64,000 bases of DNA, taken from NCBI GenBank assembly GCA_025766275.1, contig JAFKAC010000080.1, positions 186,001-250,000 on the forward strand, in the 5' to 3' direction. This document shows positions 46,648-59,097 of this stretch, one piece after another (position 1 is the first letter of the stretch; every line of letters begins with the position of its first letter). Both the position numbers and the translations under genes were made by a program. The DNA comes from Lactarius indigo (lineage: Eukaryota > Basidiomycota > Agaricomycetes > Russulales > Russulaceae). The notes under the pieces are model-generated. The model saw nothing but the letters and a program-made list of their open reading frames with translations, did not search any database and was not told where the DNA came from.

Positions 46648-47928
46648 GCACGTTACCCACAAGTCATACCCTTTTTCCCATGTTCTACCTCCCCACCTCC
46701 CTATTTCTTTGGTATCCACAGTGTCCAACGCGATGTCTCCCTCTTCCCGCACGCCGCCCCTCACGGGGTAACCTTGACTCTTTGTCTGGTTGCCTTGGTG
46801 GGAGCGTTTGATGCCCCCCCCTTTCGACCTGGTTCCGATTTGGGCGCTCCTCTATCCGCAACGCACTTCTTGCTTGTGGGTTGGCTTCGAATGGTCGTCT
46901 GGTTGCCAAAACTTTACACGACGGAGGTATTTGCTGTCCTCCCCCATTCCCACCTTCGAGACCCATCTTTCCACATCTGCACGCTGTCCCTCACGGGCTG
47001 ACTTGACTTGCCGTCGGTTGCTCGGTGGGTCCCTCCTTCTATCCCGACTTTCTCGCCAATGGCTGCTGTATCTGACTCCTCTATTGCTAGGCATTCGTCT
47101 CCCTTCAGGAAGTCTCAGAAAGAAATTCTCGGTCCTCCGCCGTCACTGCAGCTCGCGGCCCCAACCGTCGGTATGCCTTCGCCCGAAATTTAACCGTTTC
47201 CTTTCTCACACATGCTTTGTCGTAAGGCGCGAGCGAGGAGTTTCACTACATTTGTAGGTCTAGCCCTCTGTCCGGCAACGTCCAGGTGAACGCTCTCATT
47301 ACTTTTCTATACACTGCCTCTGACATCTCGGCTTAGTGACCCCGATCCCTCCCCTCCCGCGTGACCTCAAGGACGATGGTGGGGGATTGTACATGTGACG
47401 GTGGGTGCGCATCCTTGAACGTACGGAGACGACTGTCGCAGCATATTTTGAGGTGGTCCGGCAGCCTTCGCGAGCGACCTTGACGCGCCGTCTGGTTACC
47501 TCAATGGGAGTGTGCGCTTCCCCGACCTTCCTTTCTTGGTGTCTGCAATCTTCTTTACCACTCTCTTCGTACAGCGCCTATCGCCAGCGGCCTCGACACA
47601 CTGTCTGGTTGCTTTGGTGGAAGGTTGCTCGTTACTTGACGCTCACCTTTCGCCTGGTCTCTGTCGCGGGCCATCACGGGCGTGCCTCGCTCCGTTTATG
47701 GAGGTCAGCAGGTGAGTATCCGTCTCATTTTTCTCGACATCGTCTACGCGACCTCCCCTCTTTCCACGCAACTCCTCGTTGCACCTACAGGTCTCTAGGT
47801 CCGAGGCCCCTGCAGTGCTATTCTGTACCTTCCCTTCCGCCGCCGCCGCGGTGCGACCATCGAGCTTCTCCGACCTGCTGCCGTTTATGAATGGGCTGTA
47901 TCGGTCGGTGAGCCGCATCGGCAAGCTT
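46648..47928. mobile_element. Fold-back element copy 3, both ends truncated
   Basis: Contains only the spacer (from gcacgttaccc) and the inner part of the right arm, up to about 47928. It lacks the left arm and the outer right arm. It carries the unoccupied retrotransposon target TACGG at 47422-47426. Confidence 0.82.
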
Positions 47929-48771
47929 GGTATCGAACCGCGCGAACCTGCTGCCCCTGGTGGGGAGGGGTCAACTCCGTACTGTCACCACTGGGAGGTG
48001 TCAGACCTGTGGCAAAAGGAAAGCGGGACTGAGTGGGAGTGATGCAGGTCTACTGTAATGACAAGTCGTGGGGTCGGGGGTGGTGAACGAGTAGGGAAAG
48101 GAAGTTGGGAGTTCGCACACAATCCTGACTCATTTGTGGAGCATCGGAAAAGAGTGTCTGTTGTACGGTTGTCGTTAGTTCAGATTTTGACTTGGTATTC
48201 CGAGACATTGACTTGGGATGTTTTGATGTTAGATGGATGTTGTGTGTTGTAATGTTGAGATCTCTTGATGTCTTCAGTTGTTAACTTGCGATGTTCCGAT
48301 ATCGGATGTCGGGCTGAATGTCTCCTCAATGAAATCTGAGGATTAGTGGATATTATATTAGGAATATGAGTCACTATGTGACCAGGATGAGTAACCCGAA
48401 TTCATTGGCAATGAATGTGCGAAGCACATTGAAAGTTTAGAAGTAAATATATTTACAATATATTTACAATGTATCTGATGGCATAACCCTTTCTTTATTG
48501 TAGAGTACATCATAAATAAGTTCACACTGTCTTGCATGTCAATATTTTAGACGTTTCTCGAATATATTTCTCATAAAATTAACATAAAAATTCACACAAC
48601 ATTATACTCTGCCCACAGTGTGTACCTTTTTGGGTAGCCTGAGTCAGCCAAGCCAACGAAACCACACTGGTCTAACGCGTGTGAATTCGACCCTCAAATT
48701 GTACAGACAAGTCAAGCCCTGGGTCTGAAGCTCTGAAGATTCGAATCCCCCCCCCCGTCGTCCCTCCTCTG
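47929..48771. other. AT-rich intergenic stretch, possible left end of hAT element
   Basis: No gene. Near 48616 the bases CAGTGTG, then TGAGTCAGCCAAGC, resemble words at the hAT right end (TAGTGTTG, TGAGCCAGCCAAGC read inward from 55326). The two outer flanks share no 8-bp duplication. A C-run lies near 48748-48756. Confidence 0.3.
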
Positions 48772-49282
48772 TGTTACGGTACGGACTTGGTGATTCATTA
48801 CATACGACTCATGACCGGTTATGACTACGGTCCGGTATCAGCATTAGTCATGGACTCTTACATCGTATCAGTCAGCATAGCAGCTCGCATGTGATTGCGA
48901 CTCATGTATGACTCATTCCTAGGATAGCTGTACTAGGGTTCGAGCTAGTTACGCTATTGGATAGTTATTATTCCAGCGGCGCTTTAAAGCCCGCGCGTAT
49001 CTGTATAAATAGTCGTCCTAGAAGACCAAGAGTCTCCATCTTGGTCTTCTTCAATCCACCACTTGAATCATCTCTCGTCTGCCTTAGTCTTGGACTAAGA
49101 GTACCTCCACTGCTATCCACCAAGGGATACGCCTCTCTCTCTGCCTTCTGCTGCAGCGTGTGCCTGAGTGCCCCTGTTCAACTCGCGTTGGGTTGACACG
49201 TGACCCCCATTCGCATACCTTTCGCTAAGTCGATTACGCCTTCTACGAGTCCAAGTCGGACTAACACTGGTGGAGCGTAACA
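48772..49282 (+). repeat. Solo LTR with target-site duplication
   Basis: A 511-bp unit starting TGTTACG and ending CGTAACA (perfect 7-bp inverted ends), flanked by CTCTG on both sides (48767-48771 and 49283-49287). It has a TATA box near 49004 and two hairpins downstream. No internal element remains, so it arose by recombination between two LTRs. It belongs to a different family from the chromovirus at 9.3-17.3 kb. Confidence 0.9.
49004..49010 (+). promoter_or_regulatory. TATA box in solo LTR
   Basis: TATAAAT, followed by an 11-bp hairpin GAAGACCAAGA/TCTTGGTCTTC (49021-49031 and 49039-49049) and a 7-bp hairpin CTTAGTC/GACTAAG (49083-49099), where the LTR transcript would begin. Confidence 0.55.
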
Positions 49283-50140
49283 CTCTGCACAAACTGGCCA
49301 GAGGTCTGCGCGCTGTCTGCGCGCTGTTCACGTTGTCCGCCCGCCGACCTCTGGCCTTTTATGTGCTCTGGCCGCCCCTCACCGCCGCTCGTCGCCACTC
49401 GCCGCCGCTCACTCTCTCTGGTCGTTGCTCGTTGCCGCTCGTCACCGCTCATCGCTACTCGCCGCCCCTCGCTCGCTCTGGTCGCCGCTCGTCACCGCTC
49501 GCCTGCTCTGGTCGCCGCTCATCACCCCTCGCCGCCCCTTGCCTGCTCTGGTCGCCGCTCCTCGCTCGCTCTGGTCACCGCTCGTCGCCCCTCACTGCCC
49601 CTTGCCTGCTTTGGTCGCCACTCGTCGCCGCTCGCCGCCGCTTGCCTGCTCTGGTCGCCACTCGCCGCCGCTCGCCTGCTCTGGTCGCCACTCGTCGCCC
49701 CTCGCCGCCCCTCGCTCTGGTTGCCGCCGCTTGTCACCCCTCACTCTGGTCGCCGCCCATCGCCGCTCCTCTGGCCACCACGCAGCCGTTGGTGCCGCTG
49801 CCACCACCCTCGCTGTCACCGCCGCCACCACCCTCGCGTCGCCGCCGCCGCCACCGCTACCACCCTCACTGCCGGCGCTGGCACCCGCCCACCTTCAGAC
49901 GACCATCGGGTGCCCCTGGATGCCTCGGACGCCCTCGGAAGGCCCTCGGACGCCCTCAGATGCCCTCAGACGCCCTCAGATGCCCTCAGACGCCCTCGGA
50001 CAGCCCTCGCGCGCCCTCCTCTTGCCCCTCCACACCCCCCTTTCTCTTCCCACCCCCTTTTCCCTCTCTGGCCACCCCAGGTGAGTCGCACAGGTCCCCT
50101 ACTTTTATGTAGTTCATTCCTAGGTACAAATACATGTATA
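49283..50140 (+). repeat. GC-rich minisatellites with several open frames
   Basis: About 49370-49760 is built of variants of CTCGCCGCCCCTCG and GCCTGCTCTGGTCGCC. About 49915-50000 repeats GCCCTCAGAYG. Three plus-strand frames of 219-280 codons are open because the units lack stops. The peptides (SPPLACSGRRSSPLA type) are simple repeats and are not evidence of a gene. Confidence 0.75.
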
Positions 50141-50171
50141 TAGCCTTGTTGCAAATAAATTTCTCTTTAAA

Positions 50172-53100
50172 CTACTGCTCACTAATGCCCCTGAGATAAG
50201 CCCTCAAGTCCTCAACTGGTCTGACTGCCTCCATTCCCTCCAGCTCTTCCATTTCATCCTTCTCTCCAAGCCCTTCAGTAAAATTGAGTTCCCTTTTATA
50301 CTTTGCCTGGAACTTGAGTATCTGTATGGCTTCCATGCTGCCTGGCTTAAGGCGGTTCCTCCTAGCTCTAGCTGTCTCCTTGCTTGCTGAGAAGACACAC
50401 TCACATGGGACTGAAGTGGCTTGAATGGGGAGTAAGTCCATGGCAAGCTTGAAGAGTGTTGGCCACTTTTTCTGGTGTTCCTGCCATTCCAACTACTGTC
50501 AGTACTCCCTAATAAAATGAACCATTCTACATACCTGCCAGAACTCAAGAATATTGGCATATTTGACTGGGGCTGCTAGATAGTCATCAACTTCACCTTC
50601 TAAGGTATTTGCCTGTGGTCTGTAGACAGGCATTGGGCCAATACCAAGGTTTGCCAAAGTGGCCTGCATGCCACCAAATGGTTCAGGGGGTGGAGGGGGT
50701 ACAGTTGATCTAGTAGGGGCTCTAGATGGTGTGTACAATGGTCTGAGCTACTTAGAATTTTAGTTTTAGAGTAGCATGATAAAATTAAAAGCACTCACTG
50801 CATCAAGGAGGTGGCGCTTTACTGCTTCAGAAACATTTGATTGGTAGTGTTGCTTGAACCATTCAAGCTTTGTCAAAGGGTTAAGAACTGTTCACATGAG
50901 ATGAGAAATTATGCAGAATATTAAGACAGCCACTCACCCATTGAAAGCTGATATACTGGAAGGTCAAGGGCCTGCATAGAATATGGAACTATCTTCTCTG
51001 AAGCTTTTCCAATAATAAGACCAATGTCCTGTCTCTCAGTCTCCAAGGTATTTGCCAAGTCATTCAGGGTTTTTAAAAAGCCCTCAAATGCAGCAACTGT
51101 GCCACAAAGTGTTGGCGTCTTCTCATAAGAAAGTGATTGCTGATACCAGAAGGGGATCTAATAAATAAATTAATAGACAATCAGAGAGAGAAAATGTCTG
51201 CACACCTGAAGAATTCTCTGAAGTCCCCCAAGGACCCTCCAATCTTCCTCATTTAATGGGTCTGGCCCTCCCTCCTGAGTAAACCTATCAATTGCCTAAC
51301 TAAAAGTTAGCATTAGAATTTATTAAATGGCTTAAAAAATACCTCTCTCAAAATAAATGCCCTCTTGATCATTAAATAGGCAGAGGACCACCTGGTCTCC
51401 ACATCAAGAATTAATTGCAAAGGAGGCACATTTGACTCCTTTGCAATTGTAGAAAATATATCACGCCTTCGTGATGAGTTGCGGATCTATTATAAATAAA
51501 TTAGAAAAAAAAAAGAAAAAAAGAAAAAACTCGGAAAAAGAAACAAGAAAAAGAAAAAGAAAAAGAAAAAGAAAAAGAAAAAGAAAAAGAAAAAGAAAAA
51601 GAAAAAGAAAAAGAAAAAGAAAAAGAAAAAGAAAAAGAAAAAGAAAAAGAAAAAGAAAAAGAAAAAGAAAAAGAAAAAGAAAAAGAAAAAGAAAAAGAAA
51701 AAGAAAAAGAAAAAGAAAAAGAAAAAGAAAAAGAAAAAGAAAAAGAAAAAGAAAAAGAAAAAGAAAAAGAAAAAGAAAAAGAAAAAGAAAAAGAAAAAGA
51801 AAAAGAAAAAGAAAAAGAAAAAGAAAAAGAAAAAGAAAAAGAAAAAGAAAAAGAAAAAGAAAAGAAAAGAAAAAGAAAAGAAAAGAAAAGAAAAAAAGAC
51901 AAAAAAACTCGAAAAAAAGAAGGGAAAAAGAAGAAAAAAAAGAAAAAAAAAAAAGGAAAGGCTCACATAAACAATAATTTGCTGAAGCCTTTTAACTTGG
52001 TCAAAACCAAGTTCAACTGCTTCCTCAAGCATTGCCTTGCATGCAAGATTTACAATATGGGCAAAGCATCTAAAAAGTGTTAGCAAAAAAATATTAAATA
52101 GTTTGACACTTACCTGATGTGGCACTGCTCTGCAGAAAACCCAGTATTAGGATATTGCTTCTTTAACTGAGTTTCTAGTGCCTCCATCATAGAGCTGTTG
52201 TTGGATGCATTATCTGTTGTTATCCAACCAATCTTTATTTAAAAAAAAATTAATTAGTCGAAATTTATATATAAAATGAAGTAGACATTACCTTTCTTTC
52301 AAGCCCCATCCTAGTAATGATAAAATGAAAGACCTCAGCTAACCTCTCTCCAGTGTGGGACCCAGGAAAATAGACAAATCCAATAAGGTCAGCTCTAAGG
52401 GTTAGCTTTTGCTGGCCATCTTGAGTCTGGATCTGCTCCAGCCAGTGAGCAGTAACAGCCATGTATGGCTTGAGGTCAGGGTCTGTCCACATGTCTGTGG
52501 TAAAAGAGACCCTCCCAAGGCAGCTTGTCTAAATAGAAGTTAGCCCTCAAGCACTAAGATATAATAATAAAATATTACCTGAATATGCTGAGACAAATTG
52601 TGGAGTGCCTCTGTACAGTTCTCCACAATGCGCTTCTGCATAGTGGTCCTGTGAGGGATGTCTGCATCACTCAGCTCAGGGTGGAGTAGGAGACACAGGT
52701 GGCGGAACTCTGGTCTCTCCACAATCATCATAGGCTAAAAAAAAAAAAAAAACATTAAATAGGGAAAAAAAATTAAAATTAAATAAAAAACCTGATCTGT
52801 GGCAACAATAAATTGCACAAGGCCATCTAAAAAGTTGTCTTGAGTGAAGGGAGTGCGGCGCCTAGCTTGATGCTCTACAGGAACTCCAGTAACTCTTGCA
52901 ACAGCTTCTTCTCCCTCTTTACCTCTCAGCTCAATTTTGAGTCTTTGGCACTCTGTAACCCACTCATCTGCATGGTGATTGAGCAGATGGGACCGCAGAG
53001 GACCTGTTGCAGTAGTGGAGCGATATGAGTGTACTTTGATGGACGCATCCTCTTGATGAAGTATCCTACAAAAATAATTTTTAGAAATAAAAATAAAAAT

Positions 53101-53730
53101 AAGAATAAAAAACTCACAAGCAAAACTTGCACTGTTTCTTCCCATCAAGAGCCTGAAAAAACCTCAAGGTGTCATCACCTGAGCCCAGCCTTGAACCAGC
53201 TTTTTGAGCCCTCCTTGGGCGGCGAGTTGGAGTTGGAGGGTCAGAGTTACCTTCCTGAGGGCTATTGAAATTAGCACCACCCTCCTGAGAGCCATCTGAC
53301 CCATTTCCAAGGTCAAAGTTCTCAGGTTGGGGTGAGCTAAGGCCTCCCTGTATTAAATTTGTTAAAAAATGATTATAAAATTAATAAAATAGATACTCAC
53401 TTGATTGGCAGCCTGAGCAGGTGAAGAACCTGCAAAGGGGTCCTCTCCCTGCTGTGAGGGTCCAGGAGGGCCACCTGAAGCTGCAGAAGAGCCTAGATTA
53501 AAGTGCACATGTCTGGCACTGGCAACTGATGTCTGAGCAGCTGTGGATGAGACTAACACAATATGAGTGTATGGATACCATCAAAACAATGAGCACATAC
53601 CATCAAGCTGAAAAGACATCTCTAAAGCACCACCAGGAAGCTCCCACTGTTTGACCTGGCTCTTCTTGGTCTTTGGCCTTTTTGGAGTCCTCTTGGGTGT
53701 TGAAGGGGCCCTCTTCCTAGATCCAGCCAT
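50172..53730 (-). CDS. hAT-superfamily transposase with BED-type zinc finger
   Basis: The ATG at 53730 starts a basic N-terminus (KRAPSTPKRTPKRPKTKK). A BED-like finger follows (CKFC ... HLLNHH), then the RNase H-like core: FTTDMWTDPDLKPYMAVTAH (first catalytic Asp), GFVYFPGSHTGERLAEVF, GWITTDNASNN (second Asp), and CFAHIVNLACKAML. After the microsatellite intron come LDVETRWSSAYLM (catalytic Glu) and the C-terminal hAT dimerisation block (IQATSVPCECVFSASKETA, RRNRL), stopping at 50172. More than ten exons join with AT-rich GT-AG introns and I found no frame break, so the transposase may be functional. It would excise and insert hAT DNA with 8-bp duplications. Upstream DNA to about 55326 carries hAT-like subterminal repeats. 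Confidence 0.88.
51546..51893. repeat. GAAAAA hexanucleotide microsatellite in a hAT intron
   Basis: More than 50 near-perfect GAAAAA units lie in the intron between the CFAHIVNLACKAML exon and the LDVETRW exon (TTTTTC on the coding strand, acting as a very long polypyrimidine tract). Confidence 0.95.
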
Positions 53731-54130
53731 AGTAGACGTAGCCAAGAGTAGTACAAAAAAAAATAAAAGAAGCAAGCTGAAGTAGATCAGCTGAGATCAG
53801 GCAGAGATGAGGAGAGATGAGACTGTAGCAGACAGCAGGAGCCGAGACAAGAGCGTGGGAATGCGCGTCGTACATGCGGTGGCTGCGAAAATTCCTTGCC
53901 CTTGCATTGCACAACTCGCGTTCGTGCTCGCGAGCACCACTGGCATGGGTTTACGACCCACCCTCTCTCTTGGCCACAAAGTAAGTGCTTCTTTTTTTTT
54001 TGCCTGGCTCACTGACTCGCCCACACGCGCCCTCGCAGGTAACAAGGCAGCGGCAGGACCTGCCCTGCGATAGCCACGCCCCGAACCCCCAAGCCCCCAA
54101 GGCAGCCACAGCGATGGCGCCAGCCCTGGG

Positions 54131-54870
54131 GTGCGACGACCGCAACCGCAACCACGACCACGACCACAACTACGACCACGACCACAACTACAACCACGAC
54201 CACGACCGCAACCGCAACCGCAACCACGACCACGACCACCACGACCACCACGACCACCACGACCACCACGACCACCACCGCGGCAACCGCGACCACCACG
54301 GCGACCACAACCACCACAGCGACCACCACGGCGACCACAACCACGATCACAACCACGATCGCAACCACGACCACGGCCACAACCACAACCACAACCGCAA
54401 CCGCAACCGCAACCACGACCACGACCACCACGGCGACCACGACCACCACAGCGACCACCACGGCGACCGCGACCATGACCATGGCGACCACAACCACAAC
54501 CACAACCACCACCGCAGCGACTGTGACCGCAACTGCGACCACAACCACCACCGCGACCACCACCACCACCGCGGCAACCGTGATGACCATCGCGACAACC
54601 GCAACGACAACCGCGACCACCACCACCACCGCGGCGACCGCGACCATGACCGTGACAACAACCACCACCGCAGCGACCACGACCACCACCGCGGCAACCG
54701 CGACGACCATCGCGACGACTGCGACAACAACCACCACCACCACCACCACCGCGGCGACCACGACCACCACCGCGACCACCACCACCACTGTGGCGACCAC
54801 TACGACCACCACCGCGGCGACCGCGACCACCACCGCGACCACCACCGCCACCGCGGCGACGATGGCGATG
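54131..54870. repeat. ACCACN/ACCGCN hexamer-based minisatellite
   Basis: About 740 bp of degenerate CAC/GAC/AAC/CGC units. Most frames on both strands stay open because the units lack stops, giving His/Asp/Asn-rich, Thr-rich, Val-rich and Gly/Arg-rich peptides. None is supported as a gene. Confidence 0.85.
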
Positions 54871-55079
54871 CCTTCGACTCAGCCGCACCCGGGCAGTAGA
54901 TAGAAAAAAAAAATGTATTCTCTATACTATGTAGTCTACAGCAATACAAATGTTTTATTTTATTTTTGTCAGAGTTTGCGCAAGGTCGTCTGAGGAGATG
55001 CCAAAAAAGAGGACTTACCCACTTTTCTTCTGAGAGCCCCAGCAGACACTGGAAACGCACGTTGAGCAAATATATTCCG

Positions 55080-55326
55080 TTTTTGGCCAGCTCGTTCCTG
55101 GCTCAGCCAGGCAGAATCCATTCTCGCCTGCTCACGCGTACTCACGAGCCGGGCGAGCCCTGCCTAATCTGGTCATTCCTAATCGAGCCTGGCTCAGCCC
55201 AGCTCAGCCAGCTCGCGAGCCGAGCTGAGCCAATTTTGGTCCTGAGCCAATGTGTCAGCTTGGCTCGGCTCAAAACAGCTCAGCTTGGCTGGCTCAGCCG
55301 ATTTGAGCCGAGCCACGGCAACACTA
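55080..55326. repeat. Candidate hAT right terminus with GGCTCAGCC subterminal repeats
   Basis: Many copies of GGCTCAGCC, GCTCGGCTC and their complements crowd this stretch. It ends ...GAGCCGAGCCACGGCAACACTA. Read inward, this is TAGTGTTGCCGTGGCTCGG, a pattern typical of hAT ends. It lies upstream of the transposase, as expected for the 5' end of the element. Confidence 0.55.
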
Positions 55327-56502
55327 CCACTGAGTCAGACGGTCACACTTAGTCAGGGTCCCATTTCGGAATATTTAGAACTCTGCTCGACCGAAGAGGC
55401 AAGAACCGCTCACGTGCACTTCTCCAAACAACCTGAGACATTCATGAGCGACCTCCAGACAACATCTAGACCTGCCTCAGCCGGGGTGTACTTGCTATTG
55501 ATTGAACAGAGTGTCTGGAAGACAGAGTGTAGTGACCGTATGATCCAAGTACCTTTTCTCATGAGCACCAATTGTAAGAGCTAACAAGCCAGGCCATCCG
55601 CGTGTCGGGTGAATCGTATTTTCTATTTCGGGGTACAGTGTCCAGTCAGAAACAGGAGATCTTGTTTTCGTGATTCGGCCGTGATTCGGGGTCAACTACA
55701 GCGATCTTCCGCATCAGTTCAAAAAGCACAATAGAAGAGTATACAGTACTCCAGTGTAGGCCCGAAGAATTGGGAATGCTTTGATGCTTTATCCAGGAGG
55801 TTGGTGATCCGAGTTGCGCCTTGTCGCCTGCGCCGAGAACGCCACATGCGTATTACGGCAATGTTTGGACCAGAATTTGATTTTCGGCTTAAATTCAATT
55901 CACTGTAACAGGCAACAGTCGTCTAGAGGACCTTCGCTACCTCTAGATCTACAGTAGGATTTATATGACCAGCGACTGCAGGTAATCCCCCGGGGGGAGA
56001 TGAGGCGAATGCCCTATAAATAATAGACTGGGACGCTTGTCATGGGCGGATCTAAACGAACTGGGCGTATTGAATCAGGAAGCACGCACGGGAAGGTATC
56101 AGAGTAATATACCAGCCCAGGTCGTGCCAACTGCCAAGGAGCTTGTGAAGCCCGAAAGGACAGTCAGACACCCCACGACGCCCAGATCTTGATTCCCCGC
56201 AATTTGTTGCACCTGAAACAACTTCAAACAAGCGATGACCGCATCGTAACATGGTAAGGCCAACTCGATCAAAAAAAACTTTTGATGCTATCTACGTGTC
56301 TCTCCGCATCACTGGGCAATCCTTTTTCCCTTTCAGTTTAAGTTCTCGCATGCACGCTCCGCCGCCTCTACGTGTCTTACCACTAACGATTTCCCCTCTC
56401 CCATTCATCCCGACCCCGGTTGGACAACCCTTGAAGCTCGAAGCCTGAAGGATATCGGTCTGCTGCACCACTTGGCCAGTGGCAGCGTCAGCACCGTCCT
56501 TC
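55327..56502. other. Intergenic, no supported gene
   Basis: Short frames without domains. It contains the upstream region of the membrane-protein gene. Confidence 0.4.
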
Positions 56503-58416
56503 ATGGAGGAGCCGCCGCTTCCACTGCAACTGTTGGCGTCCAGCCTGGATATACTGAATATGTGCGTCCCAGTTTCTATTTCGGAGGTCATGTGTTGACA
56601 GAGGGGCTCTACTTGTTCGTGCTGGCTGCATCTAGCGGGCGTTACTCTCTCATAGGTGCGTACATTCCTCCCTCTTGCCAGCCAAGTTGACTAACAAGAC
56701 CATTTCTAGCTGCCTGTAGGTTCCCCATGTGGTTTGGCGTCCTGCCGGCGTTCCCTGATGATTAGCTCATAGATGCCGTGTGCTTCTATGATTGGATTAT
56801 ATCGTTCGTTGAATCTCGGTGCTTATTGTGAATGTGGTTTGACTTCGGTGTTTTTAGGCTGGACCAAGAAGTTGCCTTTGTAAGCGTGTACCTTCCTCCT
56901 CACTCTCACCTGCCGAGGGGTGGTCGATGGATTACTCTAATTGTCGACTCACAGATCTACCCTGCTTCGTGGAATGTTGTGAAAGCAGCATATCTATTTT
57001 GCCGCTATTACCCACTGGTCATCGCACCGTTCCATTTCTGGGGTCTTCTCGCCGACCACGAGCAACACGTTTGCGAGTCATACTATCGTGTTCTTTTTGC
57101 TTGTACCATACCTACGGTGCGCCTATTCGCGATTCCCGTCTGATCTTTCCTCACAGTTAAATCATAGATATTGTCAGCGCAATGTAAGCACGACTAGGTC
57201 GCGTGCTCTACGAGCTGTCATTCACACCCACATTCTCAGTCATTCTGATGTTGCGTACATACGCGTTTTCTGGGAGGAAAAAAATTGTTCTCGCCATTCT
57301 TTCAATCACCCTCTTCGGTCTTTTCAGCGTTCTTATTTGGGTGGTCTGCAAGCATTTGACCCGTCTGTCCCAAAGGCTTTGTTTATCAATAAATATTCCT
57401 GACTCTTCAATGAATCACAGTGTCCCTCTTGTTCGTTGTCGTCAAACGCACCAGCTGTTTCGCCATTTCGGATCAACCGAATTTCTTTCTAGGGGCGGCC
57501 GGTCCAGTACATGGGGCCAATTTAGGACAGTCCCCCTTTGCCTATCACCTAGGAGTGCGTCTAGGACTCTGGCGCGCTTGTCCGATTATACTGATAAAAG
57601 CTTTTTCTTGGTCAGATGATCTCTGTACGGTGGCGCTTGTGGCTTGCTATCACCTCTGCTGAATTAGGCTTCTTTTAGATACTCACAGCCTTGTTCGATG
57701 GCCTCAACATGTTCATTGTGGTTCGAGTGAGTCTAATGACCGTTACCTTATCTACCTAAATGACGACCATGGTAAACCGGTATAGCACTGCATTCGGGAG
57801 CGTGGTACCTTCGGCCCGATAGGCCAGAGTTTTCTGAAGCAAGGCAGGTCGTGATCTGCCGAATGCATCATCGGCGTGGTCTGACATTTCTGGTTATGTA
57901 GGGGTACTCGTCTACGTCATCACGACATCGTTGAACATGTTGACGATTGGGACTTTTTTCAGGTGAGGGATCGCCACGGACCATCTAGACCGCGATTACT
58001 GACTAGGTTTTGCCATAGCTCACGGCTGATGCATGAAGCCAAAGGCGTTGGCCCTTGGTTCGCGTACATTCTACCCTCCGCTCTGGTGATTGGTTTTTTC
58101 TCTTCCCAGTCATGTTCGCTTCGTTGATTCTTGACGCATCTCTCACTAGTCGTGCCGATTGTACGTGTGGTGCTCTCCGCGCGGTCTTTGTTGATTTCAA
58201 ATTACTTTTTTTAGAGTGTTGATGTTGCGCCGGAAAGCGTCTCCGACAGAGACGGAACTCCGTATCGAATACTCGCATATGGTCAACGAAGCCCTTGAGA
58301 TGATCACCGTAGAATTACACCCTGAAGAGACATCTCAAGACTTCCTACCGTCCACCCCAACGTATGCTCAAGCTCAGCACCCCCCTGATATGTGCCATGA
58401 CAAGCACGCGAGGTGA
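56503..58416 (+). CDS. DUF6533-like seven-helix membrane protein (gene or decaying gene)
   Basis: Exons join to YDWIISLDQEVAF (family-typical start motif), then a helix pair (WNVVKAAYLFCRYYPLVIAPF), then FILMLRTYAFSGRKKIVLAI followed by LFGLFSVLIWVVC. This is the pattern of the large basidiomycete DUF6533 membrane family, whose function is unknown. Later exons near 57420-57650 and 57670-57720 contain LFVVVKRTSCFAI and LFDGLNMFIVVR. A hydrophilic tail at 58205-58416 (LRIEYSHMVNEALEM) would face the cytosol. The start at 56503 and some middle joins are uncertain, so a frame break cannot be excluded. Confidence 0.55.
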
Positions 58417-59097
58417 GAGTAACAATCGGTGTCGCGCGCTTGTGTTGTACTATGACTGAAGGTCATCGTAGAAGACTGGTATAAGTCTGTTGGCGAGCAC
58501 CGTGTACAGTACTTTTCAGGTCTCAGCCCCCAGCGAGTGTAGGATTTTCAGCTGGAGGGTTATAGGGGTGCGAGACATGCTTTGATGTGGAAATCGTACT
58601 GACGTCAGAGAGGAACAGTCACAATGGCTACAGGAATGTATAAGGAAACAATACATTGTATCATGCATGTAACTTACCATCAGGCGGCCTAAGGCCCCAA
58701 CCATTTATATTACTAGTTGAACACTAAGTAGCTTAAATTGTAAAAAAACTGTCAACAGTTTACTATAATATTTGATGCTGAAAACTTGTAGGGTCCTGAA
58801 CAGTTCTTTGCGAATAGAAGGATCGTATGGGCTGTGCTTTTGAAGGAAAGGTGTCCGTGTATCTGCAGATTTATTGTGAGTGGAAAGTAATCACTCATCG
58901 GAGACAGAGGTCACCATGACAGCGAGGCAGAAAAGCGCCTAATGTTCAATTACCCGGAACTCGTCCATGTGAGATCGGCGCGCGATACAACAAGATTGGT
59001 AAGTCCAGGTTTGTAGAAAGGCATTGGGCAAAATCCGGTGGTGGCTCAGGCGGCGGCCGTGTGTGGCCAGTCATGGTCTGCTGCTGATCCAGGGATT
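58417..59097. other. Intergenic, no gene seen
   Basis: Short frames only. Confidence 0.45.

Noticed and set aside
48630..48760. tRNA-like A-box (TAGCCTGAGTC) and B-box (GATTCGAATCC)
   Set aside because: Spacing is over 100 nt and no cloverleaf forms; the A-box words are better explained as part of a possible hAT end.
49270..50112. Pro/Ser/Arg-rich 280-codon frame as a protein gene
   Set aside because: Overlapping frames are equally open in a GC-rich minisatellite, with no domain or intron evidence.
51490..52125. Phe-rich and Lys/Arg-rich long frames
   Set aside because: Read-through of the GAAAAA microsatellite lying in an intron of the hAT gene.
53797..54888. Gly/Arg-rich 363-codon minus-strand frame and His/Asp-rich 304-codon plus-strand frame
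   Set aside because: Both are translations of the ACCACN hexamer array, which lacks stops in most frames.
48608..55340. 8-bp target duplication around the whole hAT element
   Set aside because: Candidate flanks (tctgccca on the left; ccactgag or agtcagac on the right) differ, so the ends are not proven.
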